A DNA stretch of 64,000 bases, from NCBI RefSeq assembly GCF_004118375.1, contig NZ_SDHX01000002.1, forward strand, positions 1,291,001 to 1,355,000, in the 5' to 3' direction. Below the pieces are notes generated by a model, which ran no database searches, was not told the DNA's origin, and was given only the letters and a program-made list of their open reading frames with translations. Of this stretch, positions 57,526-64,000 are shown piece by piece (the first letter of the stretch is position 1; every line of letters begins with the position of its first letter). The DNA is from Oleiharenicola lentus (GTDB lineage: Bacteria; Verrucomicrobiota; Verrucomicrobiia; Opitutales; Opitutaceae). Both the position numbers and the translations under genes were made by a program.

Positions 57526-57599
57526 TGCTTGCATTCTGCCACGCCGGGGGGCAAGTTACCCGACCTGTTCTTTGACGGCGCACGACGTCAGCGGTCCTC

Positions 57600-57628
57600 T
57601 TGTCACCTGTGACTTGATCCTTGTTACT
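57600..57628 (+). promoter_or_regulatory. Candidate tmRNA promoter
   Basis: TTGTCA (57600-57605) and GTTACT (57623-57628) are 17 bases apart, placing transcription start within a few bases of the mature 5' end at 57638. A small palindrome GTCAC-CT-GTGAC (57602-57613) overlaps the -35 part. Confidence 0.5.
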
Positions 57629-57637
57629 TTCCCTTTT

Positions 57638-57989
57638 GGGGGTGTTCCGGATTCGACCCTTGGTTGGAGTGCGCGGCTGCCTTTGGAGAGTCGGGGGACT
57701 CTCTTTAATCCACCCTCGAAAAAACAAACGGCAACAACGAAGAAATGCTCATGGCGGCTTAATGCCCGTCACGTTCTCACTCTGACTCCTGCTAGGGGCT
57801 GAGAACGACGACAGCAGGAATAGCGGTGAGGGCCATCGTGACCTCGCCGCCGTATCTTCAACCACGGTTGGCTGGTCGGGGAGCGCGCGTTGAAGCGCCC
57901 CGGTCGGCGAGATCAAACCAACGCTATAAAGGTAGATGCCGTGCGCGAAGGCCCGGGGCACAGGGGTTCAACTCCCCTCACCTCCACCA
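57638..57989 (+). ncRNA. ssrA: tmRNA (transfer-messenger RNA)
   Basis: A 352-nt one-piece tmRNA that rescues stalled ribosomes and tags the nascent protein. The 5' end GGGGGTGTTCCGGATTCGAC is the family signature. The acceptor stem is complete: GGGGGTG pairs with CACCTCC (57979-57985), then ACCA (57986-57989). The T-arm is CAGGGGTTCAACTCCCCT. The tag frame reads ACA-AAC-GGC and on to TAA at 57760-57762, encoding (T)NGNNEEMLMAA, with the hydrophobic LMAA end that proteases recognise. The exact resume codon (ACA at 57724 or the next) is inferred. A terminator follows at 58002. Confidence 0.96.
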
Positions 57990-58001
57990 TTTGCTCCCGC
58001 A

Positions 58002-58030
58002 GCCCGCGCCCGACCGGCGCGGGCTTCTTT
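58002..58030 (+). terminator. Rho-independent terminator after ssrA
   Basis: A 9-bp stem GCCCGCGCC/GGCGCGGGC (58002-58010 and 58016-58024) with loop CGACC is followed by TTCTTTG. It begins 12 bases after the tmRNA 3' end. Confidence 0.8.
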
Positions 58031-58256
58031 GTCGGCGCCGCTCCCCGCATGGTTTCCCCGGATGCAAAAAGTCCGTTAACCCCGCGGCTCGCGCGGACCG
58101 GCGCCCCCAAGTTCCGCCGCGGACGGAACTTAATCGCCGGCCGGCTGTTCGTAGTCAGGACGCCGGACCGCGGCGCGGGCGCACCATTTATCGGTGTGCA
58201 TCCCGCGCTGACATCGGTTGAACTGCTCCCCGCGAGTCCGACACCTCCTCCTTCCC

Positions 58257-60140
58257 ATGAACAAGCATTCGAAATTCTCCCTCCCCGCGTGGCTGCGCAC
58301 CCTGTGCCTGGTGTCCCTGCTGGCCGGTCTGCCCGGCTTCGCCGCAGCGAACACCGCCGCCGACGTGATCGTCTCGACGACCCCCATGAAGCTCGTGGCC
58401 GAGGGCGCCGGCGTGCACGGCCAGCTCGCGGTGGCCAAGGAGGTCATCAGCCCCGAAACCGGCGGCGACCTGGTTTACACGATCACGGTCGAGCCGTTGC
58501 ACGGCCGCGTCGGCCTGGCCGGCGGCGACGACGAGGATTTCTACAAGAACAAGAGCGGTCGTCTCGGTTATTTCGCCTACCAGCCGCGCGAGGCCTATGT
58601 CGGCGAAGACTCGTTCACCTACACCGTGCGCAACGAAACCTCGGGCCTGGTCTTCCAGAACCGGGTCGTGATCGAGGTGAAGCCCGCCGCTCCGCTCGTG
58701 CTCGAAACGCTGGTCATCACCGCGCCCCGCGAGCGCGCGCTCGCCGAGCACGCCGTCGCCATCACCACCCGGCCCAACATGTCCGTCACCCGCCAGGTGC
58801 CCAGTCATGCGAACTTCCTGCCCGCGGACGCCCGCGCCGCCCTCGCCGACCCTCGGGTCGCGTTTGTCCTGGCCGAGGAGGCCCGCCCGCAGCACGGCAC
58901 GGCCCGCCTCGACCGCGCCACCGGCCAGCTGACCTACAACCCGAACCCCGGCTTCATCGGCGAGGACCGCTTCAACTACTACACCTTCGACGAGCACAAC
59001 CCGGCCGTCGGCATGGAGAACGTCGTCATCGTCTCCGTCGAACCCATCCGCGAGCCGAAGCACATCACCGCGGACCGCACCAAGAGCCGCGAGGTGGACC
59101 TCGTGTTCGTGATCAACAACTCGCCCTCGATGGCCCAGCACCAGGCGCGCATCGCCGAGAACCTCCGGCGCTTCCGCTCGCTCTTCGACGAGCGCGACCT
59201 CGACTACCGCATCGGCGTGCTCACGACCGACTTCGTCAACGCCGACGCCGGCCGCCGCGACCGGCAGTATTTCAAGAAGGTCCGCTCCGTGCAGCTCGAC
59301 GCCGCCGGCAACCCCGTGCTCGACCGCAAGCAGCGGCCGAAACCGGCCACCAAGCAGGTGGCCAGCAACGGCTCGCTCGTGACGCTGCCCGTGCTGCCGC
59401 AGCCCTGGGTCACGCCACAGACGCCCGACGGCGTGTTCGCCGAGCTCGTGAAGGTCGGCACCAACGGCGACAGCAACCGCACGGCCTTCACGTCGGTGTA
59501 TAATTTCGTCGCCCGATACCACAGCAAGGAGCACGCGTTCCTGCGCCCCGATGCCACGACCATCGTGGTCTATTTCATGGATGAGGAGGAGACCCGCATG
59601 GCGGTCTGGAAGGAATTGGCGAAGCCGACGGCCGAAGGCACGCGCGAGGCGGAGTGGATCCAGAACGGCAAGCTGCCCGAGCTCCTCAACCAGTTCAACG
59701 CCCGCAACCCCGAGAAGCGCCAGACGCTCGACGGCTACATCAACTACTGGGTGTTGCGCCCCTTCATCATCGTGAAGGGCAACAAGCGCGGAAAGATCGA
59801 GATGCACGCCGTGGTTTCGCCCGGCAACGTCTCGCACCGCCGCGCGGCCGAGCTCACCGGCGGCACGGTGCTGAACATCAACAGCGACTTCTCCGCCCCG
59901 CTCGCCGAACTCGGCGACCGCATCGCCGACACCGTCGCCGTCGCCCTCGACCCGGTGCCGCCCGGCTCAACCCTCTACAAGAAGAGCCTGCGCGTGCTCG
60001 TGAACGGCCAGGAAGTGAAGCCCGACTCCGCCAATGGCTGGGTTTACGACGAACTCACCCACAGCATCCGTTTCCAGGGCGCCGCCAAGAAACAAGCCTT
60101 CGCCGCCAAGATCGACATCCGCTACGAGGAACACCACTGA
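58257..60140 (+). CDS. Exported vWA-like protein with Ig-like repeats
   Basis: A 627-residue exported protein. The signal peptide is about residues 1-31 (AWLRTLCLVSLLAGLPGFAA). Two Ig/cadherin-like segments follow (YFAYQPREAYVGEDSFTYTV; LTYNPNPGFIGEDRFNYYTF). A von Willebrand A-like domain starts near residue 280 (EVDLVFVINNSPSMAQHQ). There the metal-site motif is NNSPS instead of DxSxS, so the first metal-binding Asp is Asn. Later segments TTIVVYFMDEEETR and VSPGNVSHRRAAELTGG complete the domain. It is likely a surface or periplasmic binding protein. The role is unknown. The upstream 267 bases after ssrA hold the terminator and no other gene. Confidence 0.82.
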   Translation: MNKHSKFSLPAWLRTLCLVSLLAGLPGFAAANTAADVIVSTTPMKLVAEGAGVHGQLAVAKEVISPETGGDLVYTITVEPLHGRVGLAGGDDEDFYKNKSGRLGYFAYQPREAYVGEDSFTYTVRNETSGLVFQNRVVIEVKPAAPLVLETLVITAPRERALAEHAVAITTRPNMSVTRQVPSHANFLPADARAALADPRVAFVLAEEARPQHGTARLDRATGQLTYNPNPGFIGEDRFNYYTFDEHNPAVGMENVVIVSVEPIREPKHITADRTKSREVDLVFVINNSPSMAQHQARIAENLRRFRSLFDERDLDYRIGVLTTDFVNADAGRRDRQYFKKVRSVQLDAAGNPVLDRKQRPKPATKQVASNGSLVTLPVLPQPWVTPQTPDGVFAELVKVGTNGDSNRTAFTSVYNFVARYHSKEHAFLRPDATTIVVYFMDEEETRMAVWKELAKPTAEGTREAEWIQNGKLPELLNQFNARNPEKRQTLDGYINYWVLRPFIIVKGNKRGKIEMHAVVSPGNVSHRRAAELTGGTVLNINSDFSAPLAELGDRIADTVAVALDPVPPGSTLYKKSLRVLVNGQEVKPDSANGWVYDELTHSIRFQGAAKKQAFAAKIDIRYEEHH

Positions 60141-60223
60141 GCAGAGCGGAAGCACGGAGATGCGTCGTGAATCCCGCTTTGCGGGAGGAGCAGCGCGAGG
60201 CTGGCCGCGAGTGAGTCTCCAAA

Positions 60224-60250
60224 GGCGGCCGGTGCGGAGACCGGCCCTCC
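60224..60250. repeat. GCGGAG-loop hairpin repeat
   Basis: GGCCGGT-GCGGAG-ACCGGCC followed by CTCC, the same loop theme as elsewhere with a different stem, between the vWA-like gene and the YkgJ-type gene. Confidence 0.65.
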
Positions 60251-60277
60251 ACGAAAGGAAGCGCGACTCGGTTGCGC

Positions 60278-60817
60278 CTACTTTGCGGACGGCTGCGGCG
60301 GCCGGGTGTAGAATTTGTCGTGCGCGAGGAGTTTCAGGCGGTGCACGGCGAGGCTCAGGTCGGCGAAGGTCGCAAGCGCGGCCGGGTCGGCGGGCTGTTC
60401 CTCCATGCGGCATTGCATGCGGAAAAAGCGCTCGCCCAGGGCGCGCTGTTCGTCGGTGTCGCCGAGCTGAAGCAGGAGCTTCCGCACCCGGTCGGCAAGG
60501 CGCCGGGCTTTTTTGACCTGCCGCAGCGCGGCGGCGGGGTCGGTACGGCCAGCCTGCATTTCCTTGAAAACGCCGCACTCAAAGATGCGGCATTGGCGGG
60601 GCCGGTCCGCGTAGAGCCGGCAGGTGCGGTCCGCGCAGAGGGCCTTGCACGGCTGGGGAAAACGCCCGACAGGATTGCGGCCGCGGGAAAGGGTAACCGG
60701 CAGGCCCAGGGATTTCAGCCGCCGCACATCGTCACCGGGTTCGAGCTGCACGCCGTCGAAGAGCGTGCCGTCGCAACACAGGCCGCAGGCGAGGCAGAGT
60801 TGTTCGCTGGAAGTCAC
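60278..60817 (-). CDS. YkgJ-family cysteine cluster protein
   Basis: A 179-residue protein of the YkgJ/UPF0153 type. Residues 8-15 give CLACGLCCDG, and later Cys are in PCKALCADRTCRLYADRPRQCRIFEC, together a likely zinc or iron-sulfur site (in outline C-x2-C-x2-CC ... C-x-x-x-C ... C ... C). The C-terminal half is helical (QVKKARRLADRVRKLLLQLG). The function of the family is unknown. It stands alone on the reverse strand. Confidence 0.87.
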   Translation of the reverse strand: MTSSEQLCLACGLCCDGTLFDGVQLEPGDDVRRLKSLGLPVTLSRGRNPVGRFPQPCKALCADRTCRLYADRPRQCRIFECGVFKEMQAGRTDPAAALRQVKKARRLADRVRKLLLQLGDTDEQRALGERFFRMQCRMEEQPADPAALATFADLSLAVHRLKLLAHDKFYTRPPQPSAK

Positions 60818-60896
60818 GCTCCAGCATCCGGCGGCCGCGGGGCGGAGGGCAAGCCCGGCCGGGCCCGAGGCCGGACGACTCCGAGTCAGGCCGGAT

Positions 60897-61922
60897 TCAG
60901 CCCGCGCGCCGCGCGAGCGTCTTGAAACGCCGTTGCGCGTGGGCGGGCCAAGTTTGGCGCAGACGCGCGGCGACCAGCAGCATCAGGGTGGTGTCATCGA
61001 GTTCGGGGCCGAGCAGGCGCACGCGGGCCCGCACCTGGCCCAGGGGCTTGCGGAGGAAGCGGGCATCCCGCAGGTGCGCCTGTTGCCCAGGCGGAAAAGC
61101 GAGATGGCTGAAGAGCACGTCGTCGGTGTTTTCCAGCCAGGCCGCAACTTCCGTCTGGCCGTGCGTGCGCAACCGCAGGGTCAGCGCGGACCGCGCCGCA
61201 CGCGCGGCGGCAGCCGCGGTGGCCGCGCGCAGCGAGGCGAAGCCGTCGGCCACGACGTGGACCAGCGCCGGCGGGACCTTGTAGAGGAGCTGTTCCTCCA
61301 ACGTGCCGAGACAGACCTGAAAGCGGGCGCCGGGAAAATGGCGGTGCACGGCGCGGGGGAGATCCGGTTCGCTGCCGCCCACGACAATCTCCGCGGCCGG
61401 CAATCCGCGCCGGCGCAGGCCGGCCAACAGACCGGTCCACGGTTCCGCGCCCGGCGGCACGGCGGCGACGCCCAGCACCTCCAGGCCGCCGCGCGCATCG
61501 ACGCCAACGGCAATCTGCACCGTCGTCTCGCGCGGCCCGGAAGGCGGTTTCTGGGTGAATGTGACCGCCTGCAAAAACAGACTGGTGCGCGGACGCGCGA
61601 GCGCCCGCTGGGTCCAGGCGGTGATCTCGCGGGCGACGGTGCGGGCCCGCGCGGCCAGCTCGGGCAAGCCCGAGTCCGCACCGAAGAGCCGGCACGCCGC
61701 GAGTTCCGCCTGCGCGGGGGAGACCCCGCCGTGAAAAAGCGCGAGCACCGTTTCCTCGAGGCCGGTGCGCCCCTGGTCGTAGCGTTGAAGGATGTCGTTC
61801 ACCGTGGCCGAGAGCGGAGTGGCTGGCGTGGACTCGGATGCAAACGCCGCCACCGGGCGGGTGGGTGATGCGGCGCGCCCGGGCCGGGAGATCAGGCGGG
61901 AGGAAGCGGTGACCGGCGGCAT
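60897..61922 (-). CDS. Domesticated IS256-type transposase derivative lacking catalytic Asp
   Basis: A 341-residue protein whose central part follows the IS256/mutator transposase pattern. Residues 138-175 (AVGVDARGGLEVLGVAA ... PWTGLLAGLRRRGL) and 196-205 (FPGARFQVCL) match the family. At the first catalytic Asp (LYLDG type) it has FLQA (Gln118); at the second (VSDG type) it has VGGS (Gly183). The third (Glu near the C-terminus) is not evident. The frame is intact, GC-rich and free of stops, with no terminal inverted repeats in view. ATG 61922 was chosen; a TTG 51 bases upstream would extend it. It is probably an exapted, non-transposing DNA-binding protein, though a recently dead element is possible. 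Confidence 0.75.
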   Translation of the reverse strand: MPPVTASSRLISRPGRAASPTRPVAAFASESTPATPLSATVNDILQRYDQGRTGLEETVLALFHGGVSPAQAELAACRLFGADSGLPELAARARTVAREITAWTQRALARPRTSLFLQAVTFTQKPPSGPRETTVQIAVGVDARGGLEVLGVAAVPPGAEPWTGLLAGLRRRGLPAAEIVVGGSEPDLPRAVHRHFPGARFQVCLGTLEEQLLYKVPPALVHVVADGFASLRAATAAAAARAARSALTLRLRTHGQTEVAAWLENTDDVLFSHLAFPPGQQAHLRDARFLRKPLGQVRARVRLLGPELDDTTLMLLVAARLRQTWPAHAQRRFKTLARRAG

Positions 61923-62052
61923 GCCACGAGTCACGCAGCGGACCCGTGGCGAGCAAGATGACAGAGGTCCCAATCGCGCGTATAGCCTAGGTCATAGCCG
62001 CGGCGGGCGAAACATCTTGCGCCGGGATTCCGCGTGCGGGATTTTTTGCCGC

Positions 62053-64000
62053 ATGCCCCCTCCCCGTGCCAGGCCGTGCGCACCCGCCGGCAGAGCACAC
62101 GAACGATCCGGAACGCCGGACCGAAGCGCCTTCCGTCGTCCCGGCCGGCTGGGCCTTGGTCTCGCCGCGCTGTGCCTGGTCCTGACCGGCGGGCGGGCCG
62201 CCGATCCGGCGCCGGGCGGCGAACTCGGCCTGCCGTTCACGCGCTTCTATTCCTTTGAGGAAATCGGCAACGCCTCGCGCGGCATGCGCCTCGACTTCGA
62301 CCCGCTGGGCCGCATCGCGGTGACCCGCGCCGGCTCCTGCATCGTGCTCAACGACACGAGCTGGATCGACATCGCGGACCGCGTGGGCAACGGCCGGGTG
62401 ATGGAGCGGCTGGTCTTCAGTCCCACGAAGGACGCCTTTTACGGGGCCTTCGGCACCTGGGGTCACGCCCGGATGGAAACCGGCCGGCTGCGGCCGCAGG
62501 CCCTGACACCCGCCGATGCGCCGGCCTGGGCGCTGAAATCAAACTTCAACGAGCTGCTCGCGCTCCCCGAGGGCACCTATTTTGCGAGCCTCAACGGCCT
62601 CGTCTATTGGGACCGCGCCAGCGGCCGCCAAAGTTTTCTCGAGATCCCCGGCGTGGCCCGGCTGTTCCACCACCGCGGCCAACTCTACGTCTCCTCCTAC
62701 GCCAAGGGCCTCTGTGCGGTGGACGTCGTCCGCGGGACGGTGCAAATGATCCGCGAACCGGTGCCCGAGGGCGCGGAGGTGGACCAGGTGGCGGCGTTCG
62801 ACGCGGGGCGGGTGATCACCGCGAATGTCGCCGGATTGCTGCGGTTTTTCGACGGCCGGGATTTTTCCGCCTTCCCGGGCCCGTTGGGCGAACAGGCCCT
62901 GGGCCGCGTGGGCGCCCTGGTGCGGCTGCCCGACGGCAATCTCGCCGTGGCGGTCAACGGCAGCGGCGTCCACATCGTGGCCCCCGACGGCCGCGTCCTG
63001 CTGGCGCTGACCACCTCGGAGTATCAGCGCGTGACCGATCTCGCCTCGCGGGAGGACGGCGTGCTCTGGGTGGTGACGGAAACCGGCATCGAGAAAATCC
63101 TCTACAACAGCCCGCTCACCGTGTTCGGCCAACGGCAGGGCCTGTCACTGAGCTGGCCCCAGCTGGTGCGCTGGAACGATCGCATCGTGGTCGCCTCCGG
63201 CGGGCGGCTCTATGCGGCGATGGATGGACGCCCCGGCGAGACCACGCGTTTCCAGCTCATGGGCGAGCAGCCCGCTTCCGCCGTCTGGGCGGTCGCCACC
63301 GTGGGCGAAGAGCTGATCGTCGGCACCTACCAGGGCATCCACGTGCGCCGGCCGGGCGGGAAATTCGAGACGGTGCTGACCGGCATGGACGTTGCGCGGC
63401 TGGTGCCGGTGAACGACGTGCTCTACGCGCTCGGCGCCACGGAAATCACCGTGTTGCGCCGCACGGACGGGGTCTGGAAGGAATGCGCCCCGCGCGTGCC
63501 GGGCGTGGGTTACCCGATGATCGTGCACGGGTCCCGCCACGCCGCGTGGATGGAACTGGGCCCGAACCGCGCCGCGCGCGTGCGCCTGCACGACGGCCGC
63601 CTGCATGTGCGCGTGTTCGACGAATTTCCCTGGAAAGCGTCGCGCTGGATCAATGTCGGCTGGGCCGGCGACACGGTGGTCCTCACGGGCCTGCCGGACG
63701 GCCGCGTTTATTTCGACGAGGCGAGCGAGACCTTCATCCCGCGCCCGGAGCTGGGCCGGATGCTCGACCTGGCGCCCTTCCCGCTGAACCGCTTCCGGCA
63801 GGACGAGTCCGGCACGATCTGGGCGACGCATGACGACGGGTTGCTGACCCTCCGGGTGGAGAACGGGCAGCCGGTGTTCGACACCGGCAGCTTCGGTCGC
63901 ATCAACGACCGGTTCCCGCTCGTGCAGCTGCTGCCCGGCGACGACGTCTGGCTGCTCACCGGGCAGTCGATCTACCACCTCAACCGGCATTTCGTGGCCG
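62053..64000 (+). CDS. Propeller-type sensor protein, 5' part (runs off the window)
   Basis: An open frame from ATG 62053 to the right edge (649 codons visible, no stop). A basic leader (MPPPRARPCAPAGRAHERSG) and a hydrophobic segment (LGLGLAALCLVLTGG) form an export signal. The mature part is a beta-propeller of two-component-regulator type: FDPLGRIAVTRAGSCIVLND, GLLRFFDGRDFSAFPG, GALVRLPDGNLAVAVNGSG, LASREDGVLWVVTETG and ESGTIWATHDDGLLTLRVEN. Such N-terminal propellers are sensor domains of transcription regulators or kinases, and the expected C-terminal transmembrane and output domains are outside the window. Confidence 0.82.
   Translation, partial: MPPPRARPCAPAGRAHERSGTPDRSAFRRPGRLGLGLAALCLVLTGGRAADPAPGGELGLPFTRFYSFEEIGNASRGMRLDFDPLGRIAVTRAGSCIVLNDTSWIDIADRVGNGRVMERLVFSPTKDAFYGAFGTWGHARMETGRLRPQALTPADAPAWALKSNFNELLALPEGTYFASLNGLVYWDRASGRQSFLEIPGVARLFHHRGQLYVSSYAKGLCAVDVVRGTVQMIREPVPEGAEVDQVAAFDAGRVITANVAGLLRFFDGRDFSAFPGPLGEQALGRVGALVRLPDGNLAVAVNGSGVHIVAPDGRVLLALTTSEYQRVTDLASREDGVLWVVTETGIEKILYNSPLTVFGQRQGLSLSWPQLVRWNDRIVVASGGRLYAAMDGRPGETTRFQLMGEQPASAVWAVATVGEELIVGTYQGIHVRRPGGKFETVLTGMDVARLVPVNDVLYALGATEITVLRRTDGVWKECAPRVPGVGYPMIVHGSRHAAWMELGPNRAARVRLHDGRLHVRVFDEFPWKASRWINVGWAGDTVVLTGLPDGRVYFDEASETFIPRPELGRMLDLAPFPLNRFRQDESGTIWATHDDGLLTLRVENGQPVFDTGSFGRINDRFPLVQLLPGDDVWLLTGQSIYHLNRHFVA

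Noticed and set aside
57491-57555. tRNA gene on the reverse strand
   Set aside because: The T-arm and acceptor 3' end are present, but no matching 5' acceptor strand or anticodon arm is found. It is an inverted ssrA fragment.
60897-62052. Complete insertion sequence
   Set aside because: No terminal inverted repeats or target duplications were found around the gene, and the catalytic residues are missing.

Overview
The window is a GC-rich chromosomal segment (short AT-rich islands only in promoters and RNA genes). It most likely comes from a member of the Opitutaceae (Verrucomicrobiota). The evidence is the gene style: TonB-dependent receptors without SusD, LacI-type regulators, DUF1080, DUF2911 and ThuA proteins, dense secreted glycoside hydrolases, and gaps filled with hairpin repeats. 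The genus assignment is inference from composition and gene content. No rRNA, CRISPR array or intact insertion sequence was seen.

Layout. (1) 1-6534: the 5' part of a secreted protein gene, two paralogous TonB-dependent receptors and a LacI regulator; the same 15-bp operator-like site lies in front of both receptors and of the regulator. (2) 6591-9222: a three-gene operon of a DUF1295 membrane protein, a cyclopropane-synthase-like methyltransferase and a TPR protein, probably for lipid modification. (3) 9245-21798: housekeeping genes (EamA transporter, TlpA-like thioredoxin, LysR regulator, YggS, a SirB1-like protein, shikimate dehydrogenase, prepilin peptidase, YgfZ, DAHP synthase, malate dehydrogenase, HDOD protein, NUDIX hydrolase). 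In front of the DAHP synthase gene are two tandem copies of a 93-nt two-hairpin RNA ending in an intrinsic terminator. Four of the five differences between the copies fall in stems and all keep pairing.

(4) 21876-30351: a co-directional block that ends in a bacillithiol pathway (bshC-bshB-bshA). The BshC is a minimal version, about half the usual length. Upstream in the same direction are a large PIG-L/GATase-like protein, a 45-residue single-span membrane protein and a sodium:solute symporter. The last two genes overlap by four bases.

(5) 30440-57412: a carbohydrate-degradation cluster of secreted enzymes: GH127, GH29, GH97, three GH43, two GH51, GH95, several CE1-like esterases, a type B carboxylesterase, a CE6-like esterase, a ThuA-DUF3237 fusion and a DUF1080 protein. 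The set fits removal of arabinose, fucose, galactose and acyl groups from plant or algal cell-wall polysaccharide. Two near-identical 21-bp palindromes in a 598-bp gap look like operators. Hairpin repeats with conserved loops but differing, always self-complementary stems fill most gaps.

(6) 57491-64000: tmRNA (ssrA) with a nearby inverted copy of its last 35 nt, a secreted vWA-like protein with a changed metal site, a YkgJ-type cysteine cluster protein, an IS256-type transposase derivative lacking the first two catalytic aspartates, and the start of a large propeller-type sensor that runs off the right edge.
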